A stretch of 64,000 nt of DNA, from the NCBI GenBank assembly GCA_024349245.1, contig JALDNG010000093.1, positions 389,501 through 453,500 on the forward strand, written 5' to 3'. A program made the position numbers and the translations under genes. The notes below the pieces were generated by a model that searched no databases, had not been told where the DNA came from, and saw nothing but the letters and a program-made list of their open reading frames with translations. Shown here one piece after another: positions 1-12,129 of the stretch (position 1 is the first letter of the stretch; each line of letters starts with the position of its first letter). The DNA is from Neodontobutis hainanensis. Lineage: Eukaryota; Chordata; Actinopteri; Gobiiformes; Odontobutidae.

Positions 1-2
1 AT

Positions 3-3000
3 CGGTCACTGTTGATTGAGTCCAAAAATCCAGATGAGAGAAAAAAACTGTTCCAGCAGTGGACTATGGAGCTCATGACGGCAGCTGAGGGATGGGCACA
101 TTCTCTGCCAGACGGCCCTGGTCAGATACATGGTCAGTGTATGACATTAATTACATACAGTAGTTCATAGTGATATAAACTCTTTTTTGGGGTCTTTTTG
201 CAGTTAACCTGATAATTAATAAGGCCATTCCACTGATTATGCAATGGGAATGGGGAACAACCAGGAACTTCCTCTATAAATACAAAGGTAAGGACCCTTA
301 GTAAGTAATTATAAAAAACGATCAACCAAGTTGTTTCTGTATTTTTGCATGTAAGTTTCAGGCTAAAATACAAATGCTTAATTACCTGTTGCATATGAAA
401 AATGTGCAATAGGCCGAATAAGAGCTAGGAGATAGCAATACACATAGCACAGGTGTTCTTGTGTAGGCTATCAGAATAGCTTTAGATCAAACCTTTTCCC
501 TCAGAGAAATGCCTAATTTAAAATTTTATTTATTATTATTTATTTTGGTCAAAAAGATAAAACAGAAAAAACATTAAGAATACATCACCATCAAATAAAC
601 AAACCCATACCAACCAAAAGTAGGCTGAAGTAAAAATAAAAAAAACAAAAAACATATTTCCTTGCTTTCCCCTCCCAACCCTTCCCCTCTGTGAACAGTG
701 CCTATGCCTCTCCATTTTTATCTGATGAGGTAGCCCAGAATCAGAAGCCCGCAAATTTAAGATGTTTGACCCAAACTTGAACTGTTTGCACTTTCAAAAA
801 TCCATTAAAATAGGACTAGTTGTGGACCTACAAAGTGTATAAATGTGCACAAACCTACCGTAACTGTCTTATACCTGTGTCTCTTGAGCATTAGTGGGGA
901 CAGTAGGCAGTGTCCTACCCACTGGCTCCCAGACATCTGACTTTTTTCTGTGAATGCTGACCTTTATTTGATAATTTTGACTAACCCAAAAAATGTTGGA
1001 ATTGGCTCTAATCCTTATTCATATCAAGACCTTTTTTGCACATTAAATGTTAAATGTCACTGTAAGTAACTTGTTGAATTATTTCCACACGAAATGTTGG
1101 AGTAGAGGTCCCTATACCATCGTGTCTTCACTCTGAAGAGACCTTTCACCTAATGGATGCAGGATTGCTCATTAATGTGGGATATCCCTCATTTCTGGGA
1201 GAAAAAAGAGACACTGATCTAATTATTGCACCTGAATATAGTGCTGGAAACATGTTTGAGGTCAGTACTCTGTATTGTTCAAAATGTTTAAATGTTGAAG
1301 TAAAAAGAGGTGGTACAGTTGGAGAAGTTTTGTCCCGTGTTGTTCATTATCTGTAGTACCTGAGAAGATCTGTGTGTTTTCATTTTCCTGGAATGCTGAA
1401 AAGTTTTAAGTTTGAAACATGTCCCATTTGTCTATCCTTTACAGACTCTGACTTTGGGCAGAGATTATGCAGCCAAAGTGAACAAGCCATTCCCAGAGCT
1501 GGATGATAAAGTCTTGGAGAAGGAACGAGACTGGCCTAAAGACTGCTACGTGTTTGAGGGAAAGGGCAAAGAGCCAACTATTGTGTTCATGCCGCTCTTC
1601 AACAGACAGAACTGCAAAGGTATGAATGAAAAATGATTCTTACCCACACATATTTAAATCACGTGGTCCTAATATCGAACTCCCTCCGGCTCCTGGCTGC
1701 GCCTAGAAATCCTGTCCATAAAGATAATGAACAAGACCGGTAACAAAGGGCAGCCATACTCTAACAGAGAACAAGTCTGACTTACTACCGGCAATGTGAA
1801 CCAAGCTCCTGCTTTTCCACCTTCGAACCCTCGGCCTCTGCTTCTTCAGTGGAAGACATGTCGGTGCAATTGAGGAGAACCTTCCAAGGTCTGACGATAT
1901 CCCTAGTTGAGGTCAACAGCTGCCATCAACCACTGTAAACAGTGTTGGCAGGGGTGTCCACCACCAACTTTGAGGGTTGCTGCCTTGACCTGCCCCGAAG
2001 ATTTTATAGCCACATCTCCGAGTGGCCGCATTGACAAAGGAGGTGGGGAACATGGTCCACTTGAACTTAATGTCTCCAGCCTCCCTTGGGATCTGATCAA
2101 AGCCCTGCCAGAGGCGGAAGTTGAATGTCTCAGCCTACTGCCTCTTACCACGGGCAACTCCAGAGAAGTGGAGAGTCCAGCCTTTCTCAAGGGGCGTAGT
2201 TCCAGAGACCAAGCTGTGCGTGGAGGTGAGCCTGACTGTCTCTAGTTGGTACCGCTCAACCTCCCGCACAAGCTCAGGCTCCTTCCCGGCCAGCGAGGTG
2301 ACATTCTCTGTCCCTAAGGCCAGTTTCTGTGTACAAAGATCGGGTCGTCGTGGCCCTTGCCTTTGACTGCTGCCCAATCCACTAAGCACCAGCCCCTTAC
2401 GGTCCCTCCCACTAGTGGTCGGACCCTTGTCGTTCTTTTAGACTGAGCCTGGCCGGGTACTCAAACCCTCTACCACAATAAGGTTCAGGCTGTCGGACTT
2501 AATCAGTTTAATTTGAGCTGACACTTCATTAGATTGATATCTGTGATCCTATTAGCTCTGTCTAGCACTTTACCTTGTAGCTCCTACGCTCTAGAGTCAT
2601 TAAAGCAGCAAGCTGAGGAATGTTTTTAAGGTTGTGTTGTAAATGTGAAATAAAGAGATATGAACACAATATATTGTATTCTGTGATGTAACCTGGTCTG
2701 TCTCACCATGCAGCTAATGTTTAACTTTGGCCACTGTCTTGTACTAAATATAATATATACAGTATACATAAAAAAAAGGTTAAAGTAAAAGCATCTGGAT
2801 TAAATTTTCAAGTTCTGAGATTAACTGGTAGGAGAGCTGAGCTTCTATCTCTAGAGGGAAGAGTTTCCCCTGAAACCAAACCTGATGGACCAGGCTGTTC
2901 TGGTTTCATAGATGTTGGTCAAGAAAGGGAGGTGTGACTCCTGATGTGAGAGTCGTTAAGGCTCAGTGACACTGCTATATTCAGGTGCAGAGTCGTTAGT

Positions 3001-4048
3001 GACACTGCTCCATTCAGGTGTTGTGTTTGTTGTTCTAGGGTGAAGCTCTTTAGATTTAACTTTAAGAAAACTGTTGTAAATACTAGGCAACATGTATCTG
3101 AGGCCACCTCCTCTGTTCAATGAAGGATTTTCACAAAAATTACTTCCTTCACCCCTCTCTCAAACCATCTGGCCTCTCTGGCCAAAATTCAGGCATTGCT
3201 GTCCTCAAAGGAATGTCCTTTGTCTTTGAGGTGGAGGTGAACTGCAGACTCAGGTCCTCCAGGATTGGCTCTTCTGTGCTGATACATCCTCTTGTGAAGC
3301 TGTTGTTTAGTTTCACCGACATAACTGTCACTGCACTCTTCACTGATCTGCATAAACTACATTACTCTGTGCAAGGGGATCTTGTCTTTAGGATGGACCA
3401 GTTTTTGATAACTACACCCTTCCCTTTTGTCTCTGATTCCTGTCTGTTTGGTGTCTGTGTCCTCTTAGTTTTGTTGAAAGTCCATTTGTGGTATCCACAG
3501 TCTCTCAGAGATTTACAAATGTGTTGTTCTTTTTTCCGTTTACGTTCTGAGGTAGTGGGCACCTCTTGTACTCTGTGCTGAAGAGTCCTGATGACTCCCA
3601 GCTTGTGCTTTTTCAAGATGTCCTGGATGACTGAGAACCTTTACATACTATATATACATTATATAGTTTTAGTTAGATAATGCAGTAATTCTAAGTGATG
3701 TTGCTTCTGACCACACTGATGTTGACATGGGCCAGTTAAACAGAGTGCACTAAGGTTGCCAAACTTCAGAACCGAACCAGAGCAGAACCTCTCGGTGTTA
3801 AAGAATGAAGCCTAGGGAGATTTGTGCCTATTTGAGTGGATGCCTGAATGATTTGTTTGTTCTCTTCAGATGCAGAGGAGTTTAAGCAAAGGATGGCGCA
3901 GTTCTCCACCTTCCAGCAGAGTTACAGCCCGGAAATGATTGAGTATGTGCTGGAGACGGCCAAAACCAACATGAAGAACAACAAAGACATTCTGCTGCAA
4001 GAGATCAACAAGGCTCTTCAGCGCAGGAAGGAGAAGACACAGAAGTAG
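3..4048 (+). CDS. pla2g4c: Cytosolic phospholipase A2 gamma-like, 3' end (partial, 5 exons)
   Basis: Last 240 residues of a group IV cytosolic phospholipase A2, a lipase that releases fatty acids from membrane glycerophospholipids. Exons: 3-132, 204-287, 1106-1260, 1445-1619 and 3870-4048 (stop TAG 4046-4048). Phases join without a shift: codons split at 132/204, 287/1106 and 1619/3870, none at 1260/1445. Visible family landmarks are WEWGTTRNFLYK (exon 2), LMDAGLLINVGYPSFLG followed by RDTDLII and FSAG-like YSAG (exon 3), and the CYVFEG...MPLFN block (exon 4), in the order expected for the C-terminal half of the cPLA2 catalytic domain. The short C-terminal tail without an extension fits PLA2G4C rather than the C2-domain paralogues. 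The nucleophile Ser and C-terminal catalytic Asp lie upstream of, or outside, what I can assign here. The acceptor before exon 3 has a poor pyrimidine tract. The last intron (1620-3869) holds Rex3 and Penelope-like fragments. The paralogue assignment is inference. Confidence 0.85.
1671..2520 (-). mobile_element. Rex3 (RTE-clade) LINE fragment, internally deleted
   Basis: Lies inside the last intron of the pla2g4c-like gene, antisense to it. The stretch 1671-1829 matches 21755-21905 of the larger Rex3 copy in this window (shared text around 'aataatgaacaagaccgg', a reverse transcriptase region). At about 1830 it jumps to sequence equivalent to 22469-22570, so roughly 560 bp of the reverse transcriptase is missing. 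From 1916 to about 2520 it runs further upstream into sequence absent from the other copies, presumably the endonuclease part. The right boundary is approximate. The reading frame is broken and no active protein is possible. Confidence 0.75.
2835..3640 (-). mobile_element. Penelope-like element fragment, internally deleted
   Basis: About 500 bp (3000-3580) is closely similar to 22680-23345 in the large Penelope-like copy, in the same orientation. Shared landmarks are 'aggcaacatg', 'gaggccacctcctctgttca' and 'tctctcagagatttac'. At 3585-3640 the sequence jumps to the element's other terminal region ('tcaagatgtcctggatgac'), so the reverse transcriptase core is deleted. It sits in the last intron of the pla2g4c-like gene, next to the Rex3 fragment. 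Confidence 0.75.
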
Positions 4049-4106
4049 AATTATATACAATGGCAAGAAAAATTATGTGAACCTTTTGGTATTTCATGGT
4101 TTTCTG

Positions 4107-4112
4107 AATAAA
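4107..4112 (+). promoter_or_regulatory. Candidate poly(A) signal AATAAA inside the Tc1 end
   Basis: First canonical AATAAA downstream of the pla2g4c-like stop codon (4048). It lies 50 bp inside the Tc1 element, near its left terminal repeat. Another AATAAA occurs near 5490, also inside the element. Use of either signal is inference. Confidence 0.4.
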
Positions 4113-4524
4113 TTTGTCTTAAAATGTGATCTAATCTTTATCTAAATCAAGGGTATTGACAAACATAGTGTGTCTAAATATAATTAGACAAAAAAATCTT
4201 ACAATCTTACATGTCTTCATTGAACACACTCAAAATGACAGTGGAAAAAGTAAGGGAACACTCTGAATTAATAACTGGTAGCAATAATTTCAACCAGCCA
4301 CTTCCTGTAACTGTGGATCAGACCTGATCATCGTTGAGGAGGAATTTTAGCCCATTCTTCCTGCAGAATGGCTTTAGCTCTGTCATATTCTTTGGACGTC
4401 TCATGTGTTTGGCCCTCTTCAAGTCAGTCTATAGCATCTCTTTTGGGTTGAGGTCAGGGCTCTGACTTGGCCACTCCAAAAGGTGGATTTTGTTTTTCTG
4501 AAGAACTGCCAGAGCAAGTTCTGT

Positions 4525-4752
4525 TGTGAACTTGCTCTGGCAGTAGCTCAGTGGGTAGAGCAGTCGTCTTTCAACCAGAAGGTAGTTGGTTCGATTCTCA
4601 CTCTCCCCACAGTTCATACTGTCGTTGTGTCCTTGAGCAAGACACTTAACCCACCTTGCCACCAGTGGCTGTAACACTGGTAATTACTGTAGAACAATGT
4701 AAGTCGCTTTGGATAAAAGCGTCTGCTAAATGAATAAATGTAAATGTAAATT
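4525..4752 (+). mobile_element. tRNA-derived SINE nested in the Tc1 element
   Basis: The tRNA-like head contains an A box (TAGCTCAGTGGGTAGAG, from 4544) and a B box (GGTTCGATTC, near 4588). A body with 'gtcgttgtgtccttgagcaa' follows, and the 3' tail has 'ataaaagcgtctgctaaatg' and short aaatgta repeats, a pattern shared by many teleost SINEs. It interrupts the Tc1 transposase frame, so it is younger than the Tc1. The same family occurs on the minus strand at 52395-52623. Confidence 0.88.
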
Positions 4753-6699
4753 GTCTGATATACTTGGGAATTCATCTTCCCCTCAATGACTGCAAGCTGG
4801 CCAGGCCCTGACGTAGCTAAGCAGGCCCAAGACAATACCGCTGTGGAGTGTCAATGTGCTCTTTTGCAAACTTCAGGTGTGCAGCAATGTTCTTCTTAGT
4901 CAGCAGTGGCTTCCTTCGTGGTGTCCTGCTGTGGATACCCTGCTTATTCAGTGTTTACGTATTGTAGACTCATGAACAGAGGTGTTAGCAAGTTCCAATG
5001 ATGCCTTCAAATCTTCGGCTGTCATTCGGGGCTGTTTCTTTACCTCACTGATGAGTCTTTGTTGTGATCTTGATGTCATTTTGACTGGGCACCCACTTCT
5101 TCATAGAGTAACAGTCCCAAAGCGTCTCCATTTGAAAATTGTTTGCTTAACCGTAGACATGTGATTTTTTTTTTTTTTTTTAAGTCTATGAAATAACTTT
5201 GTTACCCTTTGCAGCTTTATTTAAAGCAACAATTCTTGATTGTAGCTTTTCTGAAAGCTCTTTTTGGCCAGGCATTGCTCACATAAGCGTGTTCTTCTTG
5301 TGCAGAGCAAACTCCAAACAAAACGGTTTGAGGGTTTTTAATAAGTCAAAGTAGCTGTAGTCCACACCTCCAACTGTATTGAGACTCTAGGTGTGCTAAA
5401 ACCTGACTCCAATTAGCTTTTTTGAGGTGATTACCTCAAGAGTTCACATACTTTTTCCACAAGCCCTATGATATTTTTTGATTGTTCTCAATAAAGACAT
5501 GAAAGATCAGAATTTATTTGTGTAATTCATTTAAGACACATTATGTTTGTATATACTCTTAGAGTGATGAAGACTTAGATGAAGATCATATTACAATACT
5601 GACATTTATTCAGAAAACAATGATATTCAAAAAGGTTTGCATACTTTTTCTTGCCACTGTATCTTTCTGAAAAAACAGAATCAACAAAATAGTTAAATAT
5701 TAAAGATTCTGTACCTAATTTTATTTTTTTCTAGTTAGGGAAAATGGATTGAACCCCAAATAGTATATTGTAAGAGCAATCATTAGTAAAAAAAACAGGG
5801 TTTATGATGCCATCTACTGTTCATTATAGGAGATTGAATAAGTTAGTCAGAGATGAAAAAAATTGGCCAATCACATGTGATCAAACCATATGCTTGAAAA
5901 AGCAGTTATTGGTCTCCATCAGCTTTTGATCTGACGTTCCAGTAAGTGTATGTTTGTATGTCAGCACTGAAAATGGCTTTTAACAGAGAAACAGCTCCAA
6001 AAAGAAAAATATTAACAGAGAAAAGGGAAAAAATTGGTCCGGTTTAATTTATTTTATATAAGAAAAACAGGAGAGGTCCCTAGGCTGCTTTTGGGTAAGA
6101 GTGGAGTATGATACAGGGATTAAAACACGAATCAGGTAGTGCAGCTATAAACCCTTGGAATTGCATCTCCTGTAAGCTGTAAGCACCAGTTTGACAATCT
6201 ATAGTAATACTGAGAAGCTGATGGAATTTATGTTGCGTCTGCCTGCTATATACCTTTGCACCTCTAGATAGACTTGTGAGCTTTTGCAGCAATTAGTTGA
6301 CTTAGTTCAACACTGAACCATGCCACACTTATTTGTTACTTGTACACAGTCAAAACATGAGTTTTTGAGAAGCAACACAATGCGTGGCCACTAATTTGAT
6401 GAGCAGTCTACCCCTTCCTGCCTTAAAATAGTCTGGTCTAATGTCCAGAAACAAAGGCACAAGGAGACGTACATTATCAACTCCGTTTTGACATTATTAT
6501 TACATTATATTATAAAAATAAATATATCATTCAAACTAAAATTTGTGTCTCATTTATATGAACACTACTAAATAAAAATGCTAATAAATGCATGAGGCAA
6601 CTAAAGTCAACATAAAATACAAACTAAGCATGAAAGACCTATGCCACGGATGCTGAGGGCTCCACCCTTTTGGCTTAGATGACGTTTTATGTTTCTTTC

Positions 6700-6731
<32 letters not shown>

Positions 6732-7374
6732 AACACTTTATTTGACACTACACTTGATACATTGTATTTACCTCATTAAGTACAATGTAATAGATTGTGT
6801 AGCAAACTGTAAGTACATATAACTACATAGTACATACATACCCTAACCTACCTACAATATGTAAGTACACATATTTATGTATGCTCTTTGTAGTTACATG
6901 TTATTACAGTTTGTTTATACAAGGAGGTAGATACAACGTATGAAATGCAGTCTCAACAGTTTTCACTTTTCACGCAACAAAAAAATTCAAGAAAATGGAG
7001 TAAACTGGGATTTTCAAAATGTACTCAAGATTATAACTAAGGCAATGAACTGTCCTTTCTAATGTTTGTACCACATGCTAAACACTGATTACACAAACAA
7101 ATTACATAGGCCTTAAAAAGCCTTAAATTTTCAATCAAGACATAAGAAATTCATATATGAAAAAAACGGTTTGTTTTTTAAGAATACAAGCATTTGCTGA
7201 AGATTTAAAACCAAGTACCTACAGTCATACAGCAGTGAGAGTTTGCCCTCTGCTGGTCAAGTTTTGCTACTGCATCCATGAACTATATTGCCAGCGTTTC
7301 CCAAAATTTCCTAATATGTTTTACATTTCCACAAACTGCATGAGACATTGTTTAATTAAGAGACATGTTTCTTG

Positions 7375-7488
<114 letters not shown>

Positions 7489-7613
7489 AATGTATAAATG
7501 GATTGATTGCTATGCTAACAACTGTAATAAAAAGGTGTAATCACCAGAGCAAACTGTTTGCATCTTTAATCACAAGTCAACAGAGATGAAAGGTGCGCTG
7601 ACCTCGTTGACAG

Positions 7614-7760
7614 AGGTGGGAGTAAGTCACAGGTCAGTCACAAGTCTTAACCTTCAAGTCTCAAAGCAAGTCCAAGTCAATTTTATGAAAATCAATTCAA
7701 GTCAAGTCGTAGCTTGGGTCAAGCAAGTAACTAGCAAGTCATACAGATGTTTGATGTTTG
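7614..7760. repeat. Degenerate 'caagtc' repeat patch
   Basis: At least eight 'aagtc' words ('cacaagtc', 'ttcaagtc', 'gcaagtcc', 'tcaagtcaagtc') occur in under 150 bp. Similar patches are common in teleost genomes; the parent element is not identifiable here. Confidence 0.6.
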
Positions 7761-8561
7761 ATGAATTAACTGAACTTATACATTAAAATAAGTTAAAACT
7801 ACAGTAGTAATGAATTATGGGAGTTTTATTTGAAACAAAAAAAATTTGCATTATGCATTTCTACTCAAAAGGAGTTCACATACCGCTGAGTTGTTAATAC
7901 AATAAAAATAGAAAAATATAAAAAATAAATACAATTTTAAACTACATAGCCTAAAATGTAAATGTAACAGAAATTAGGCCAACATAAAATAATGAAAAGA
8001 ATTGAAACAGCTTTACCTAATTATGTCTCAAAACACAAAATGAGCCATCTGGAGAGTAGGTTGCTGTTGTATTACTAGCATATGGAGGATTTATGTTGTT
8101 GACATATTTTTGCATATAATGTAGTTTTTGCGGCTGATTTCGGACTTAAATTAGGAAGCACAGCCGTGAAACCGTTTCTGTATAAATCCTCTCCATGTGA
8201 TGTCATTTGTTTTTCCACAGAAGCCCAGCAGAAAATGTCCTGACACTTGTTGCCTTTAGCTGCTGTAGCCTTCATTCACGTAGAAATAGAGCCAAATGTT
8301 GAGCCACTTAGCAGTGTTCTCTACCCACTCACTGACAGCACACACATATAATCAGTCAGTAGCTATCTGGCATCATGTGTAGAATTTGTGATTTTCTTGT
8401 GGCTATTACTGCCGTAAAATGAGTAAATAATGTGCACCAAACTTTACCAACTTTAAAAGGTCTTGGCCAGCTTATGTACATACAAAATAAAATTTACATT
8501 TCAATAACTCCAACATTGATACAACTTTGATTCAACAACAATAATTTGGTCCGTTTCATCT

Positions 8562-8894
8562 TCACTTTGCGGCCCTCTGGTTCTCATCTGTGGCTTTGTC
8601 CTCTACCAGAAACATCTCTGGGTGTTCCGTCAGTGTCGGTCGAATCCTCTTCTTCTCCTTGAACCTCCCAGAGTGAGACACTTTGACGTGACGGCCACCA
8701 CTTGCTGCGGTTTTGTCCACAATCCTCTCCAGCCGGGCATCCAGCTGGGGGTCCTCAGGGTGTGCCGGCAAGGGAGGCCCACTGGAACCGTTAGTGTTAG
8801 ACACATAATCTGCTGGAATCTCATACAGAACCTTGGGCTGAGACTTCTTTCTCAGAAAAGTCAGTTTCCACCAGCCACGAGAGGAATCCGCCAT
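8562..8894 (-). CDS. prr15l: Proline-rich protein 15-like (PRR15L)
   Basis: Complete 110-residue protein in one coding exon. Family hallmarks are the N-terminal block [12 protein letters not shown] followed by PKVLYEIP (residues 5-25), RLERIVDK in the middle, and the C-terminal [15 protein letters not shown] block. The length is close to that of vertebrate PRR15L (about 100 residues). The Met at 8894 is chosen because homology begins there; an in-frame upstream Met at 8951 would add 19 unrelated residues. A good splice acceptor (pyrimidine tract plus CAG) lies at 8916-8917, so the exon starts at 8915 and a 5' non-coding exon probably lies further right. The family is small and intracellular, with no known enzymatic activity; its molecular role is not established. 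The neighbour on the same strand is the osbpl7-like gene, as in human 17q21. Teleosts have two co-orthologues; which one this is cannot be decided from the window. Confidence 0.9.
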   Translation of the reverse strand: MADSSRGWWKLTFLRKKSQPKVLYEIPADYVSNTNGSSGPPLPAHPEDPQLDARLERIVDKTAASGGRHVKVSHSGRFKEKKRIRPTLTEHPEMFLVEDKATDENQRAAK

Positions 8895-9004
8895 GATGGA
8901 TGAATGAGTGGGCGACTGAGAAGAAAAAAAAGTTAGGGATTTGACACTCACAAATTAACTTCAGTCAATACATAACCAGCAGGGGGAGTAGTGAGCAAAA
9001 AGTT

Positions 9005-10380
9005 ATTATTAAATTGACTGGAGATTTGGCAATTTTATTTACATAGCTCAATTCATACACTAGGTCATTCAAAGTGCTTTACAGAAAAGACACATTTAAA
9101 ATACATAGACACAATTTGGAAAAAGAAACATTTAAAGATGAAGAGTGCAGATAAAAAACACTTTCAGTTGTACTGAGGAGCTAAAGAGGGAGGTTTTTAA
9201 CTTCCTCTAGAACATTGTTAGAGTTGAGGTTGTTCCAGGTTTTTGCTGCATGAAACTTAAACGCTGCTTCACCCTGTTTAGTTCTAACTCTGGGCACGAG
9301 CAGAAGCCTGTCCCAGATGTTCTCAGAGTCCGAGGAGGCTCATAAGCTACTAGCATTTCAGAAATATATTCTGGTGCTAAACCATTTAGAGACTTGTAAA
9401 CCAGCAGTGCTGTTTTAAAGTCTATTCTCTGAGCAACAGGAAGGCAGTGCAGAGATTTTAAAACTGGACTGATGTGGTTGTACTTCCTGGTGTTAGTTAG
9501 AACCCGAGCAGCAGCGTTCTGAATAAGCTGCAGCTGTCTTAACCCTCGTTTTGAGAGACCAGTGAGCAGCCGTTACAGTAATCTAACCTGCTGGAGATAA
9601 ATAAGTTTCTCTAAGTCTGGTTGAGACATTATCCCTTTGACTCTGGAAATGTTTTTAAGGTGATAAAATGCAGATGATGAAAATAACTTGAGTCCATGAT
9701 GATTTTTTTTTTCTAATATTGCGCTTTTCCACCTACTGTAGTAGGCACCCAAAGCACTTTACATTAAGCTTCCATTTACCAGTGTTACAGCTGGAACACT
9801 ACTGGAGGCAAGGTGGGTTAAGTGTCTTGCCCAGGAACACAACGACAGTATGAACTGTGGGGAAGAGCGGGATGTTATGATGTTTTGGGATGTTTCGAAA
9901 CAGGGATCGAACCACCCACCCACCGGTCGAAGGATGGCCACTCACTGAGCTATTGCCTCCCTGATGTTTAGATTTTAGAGAAAGAGACTCGTGGTGACTG
10001 CTGACACTTCCTCTTTGTTTCTGTTCCAAAGATAATTATTTCAGTCTTGTTTCTGTTCAGTTGGAGAAAATTATTTGCATCCATACGTCAATCTGTTCAG
10101 TGACACAGTGAATGAATTGGTCCATTTTCACCTGCTGTGAGTGAAATGTAACTCTGAGTGTCATCTGCATAATTATGGTAGGATACGCCACAGCTGTGTA
10201 TTAACTGGCCTAAAGGAAGCATGTAAAGATTGAATAATAGAGGTCCCAAGATAGACCCCTGTGGAACCCCACATGTCAGGGCCATTTGGTCTGATACACA
10301 GTTACCATCTGAAACAAAGTATTCCCTGTCCTTAAGATAGAACTGAAACCATTTAATGGCAGTTCCAGAGATACCCATTG
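9005..10380 (-). mobile_element. Rex1/Babar-like (CR1/L2 group) LINE, decayed 3' part
   Basis: The minus strand 10378-10097 encodes an uninterrupted reverse transcriptase piece with GVPQGSILGPLLFNLYMLPLG and the catalytic box YADDTQ. Downstream (10030 to about 9180) the reading frames are broken but still follow the same family, ending in a non-coding tail near 9005. A SINE at 9705-9962 splits the sequence. The clade name is inference; Rex1 and L2 elements share these motifs. Confidence 0.8.
9705..9962 (-). mobile_element. tRNA-derived SINE nested in the LINE
   Basis: Read on the minus strand, the tRNA-like head starts near 9962 ('gaggcaatagctcagtgagt'). A B-box-like GGTTCGATCCC follows, then the body 'gtcgttgtgttcctgggcaa', and the tail 'aaagtgctttgggtgcctac' ends in an A/T-rich run at 9705. 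Same subfamily as 41866-42132 and distinct from the 4525 and 52395 copies in its tail. Confidence 0.85.
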
Positions 10381-11124
10381 ACTGGGTTGATTGGGTCTAA
10401 ATATTGAGTTAAGTGAGTTGACTTGTCAGCCTAACCCATTTGAATTAAAAGAATATAAAGCTAGTTACATATATAACCCTAAATTATACTGAACAGATTT
10501 TTTTACAAAAAACTTTTGTTTTTGCCCCCATTTTCTATCTGATATATAAAACCTATTTAAAGCAGACTTTTGCTTGAGAAACAATTATCTGTCGTTCAAT
10601 CAGCTGACTTCCAAGCCGGACCCACTTGGGACCCCAGGCTGAGGCATCTGAAAAGTGGTATGGTACACTTTTTGGTAAGACTTTGGACCCCTTTTGTTAA
10701 TGGAAATGCGCCAAAACTGCATTGTCCCAGTGGATGGTGTTAAAAGTGTTCAAAATGTAAAGCAAAATCCCGTTTTTCTCACTTCACCAAACCTGTTAAA
10801 AGCCTACAGTCTTTTATGTCACATAAAATTTGCTTCGTCAATAGAAATGCATTAAGAGGGCTAACTTTGGAGCTGCCCTTGCAATGCAGACAAATTTGGA
10901 CATGGTAGTGCATAGTGTGTTAAATGATGGTGCTTTATTAATGTAAGTGCGTCTTTTGATTCTATTTCTGTATAAGTCAACTGAGAGCTGTGTATTTCTT
11001 TATTATGCTAGTCTAGAAAGGCCATTGCTAACGTGAATGCTGTCTGCCCTCACAGCTGCACTCTGCTTTGGCCTGAGGCAACTTTCTACAGCAGCTGAGC
11101 AAACAAAGATCAAGCCAATTATAT
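10381..11124. other. Unassigned intergenic sequence
   Basis: No recognisable gene, repeat head or terminal inverted repeat found on either strand. Confidence 0.5.
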
Positions 11125-11400
11125 TTATTTTCTTCTTTCTCTGGGTGTATTCATGTGCCCCTTTGTGTCTCTTCTCCTTGTTTGGCTCCTATAGTCTATG
11201 CTTAGACTGCTTTACTTTGGCTTTTGAAGAGACAGTGAGTATCGGCTTTTGCGCTGCTCGCTGTGGGGTTGCCTTTTAGCAAAAAGAGCCGTTCAGTCAG
11301 CTGCTACTGAACAGAGCCTATAATATTACCTAAAAACACAACATACACAGTTTTAAAGCTTAGTTTGCAGTATACAAAATGAGGATGAAGTACAATGACA
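11125..11400. repeat. Unclassified dispersed repeat A, copy 1
   Basis: Closely related to 15170-15465 in the same orientation. Shared words include 'gtattcatgtgcccctttgt', 'ctcgctgtggggtt', 'gagccgttcagtcagctgct' and 'atgaggatgaagta'. Copy 2 has about 30 bp extra near its start ('catgaaggtgtgctgtgctc'). The 80-residue open frame over this copy is not conserved in copy 2, so it is probably non-coding. Confidence 0.8.
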
Positions 11401-12129
11401 ACTATGCAATTATCCATTCCCACACATACACTAGAAAGTAATACTGACATTTGACTTTATATTACTTGTTGAGTATGACTTTATCATACTTGTGTCCATA
11501 TACATTACATATCAGCTCACCACTGGCAGGTTAAAGCGTCACTATTTACAGTCTCTAAGGTGTATGTAATATTTAAAGGAGTGCAAATACCGGGTATTCA
11601 GCCAGATCATGGTGTAAATATTGTTAGTTCAGTTGGAAACGAGTAAAGAAAAAAATTTCACACGTCCTAGATTTTTGCAGCTGTACTTTGAATAAGTTAT
11701 TAAAATGAATATCTCAATTCCTGGTTCCCCCCAGGTCTGATACTGATTAACCACAAGTGGAACAAAAACTGTTTGACACGCTACTAAAGGTTTAGGACTA
11801 GGGCTCACTGACCTGAGATCACTTAGAGCTATCAGTAGATTGCTATCAGTCATTGACACTTGTCCAGTTACTCACTAACTAGATCAGACAAAATAAAAGT
11901 ACATTATTAATCAATGATTGTTTTGCCCATAATGTTCTGCACACTGCACTGCTTTACTGACTGTTAACTGTTCAACGTGAACAAGCTGTGGATGAACAAA
12001 TGTCCCATGCACTAAATGTTGCAAGAGTGCAGGGTTTGGTCTTTTGGCAGAGATGAATGATCCACATTTAATAGACTGACCCCATGCTAAATGTTTGCTA
12101 ACATTTTCTTTATTCACAACCCGAAGAGT
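11401..12129. other. Unassigned; upstream part possibly of the adjoining hAT relic
   Basis: No gene recognised. Open frames on the minus strand at 11629-11859 and 11911-12225 have no family match. Confidence 0.4.

Larger units (their letters stand above)
4058..5659 (-). mobile_element. Tc1-like DNA transposon, near full length, inactive
   Basis: The termini are inverted repeats: the left end begins CAATGGCAAGAAAAA and the right end finishes TTTTTCTTGCCACTG. Both are flanked by TA (4056-4057 and 5660-5661), the usual Tc1/mariner target duplication. The minus strand carries a broken transposase. The N-terminal helix-turn-helix part is recognisable around 5160-4920, with stops, and the C-terminal catalytic motif LEWPSQSPDLNPKEML is encoded near 4480-4430. 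Total length is 1,602 bp, about 1,370 bp after removing a nested SINE. The element starts 9 bp downstream of the pla2g4c-like stop codon, so it forms that gene's 3' untranslated region if the gene is expressed. Confidence 0.9.

Noticed and set aside
3120..3581. 153-codon open frame on the plus strand
   Set aside because: It is antisense to a Penelope-like element; the coding sense is on the minus strand.
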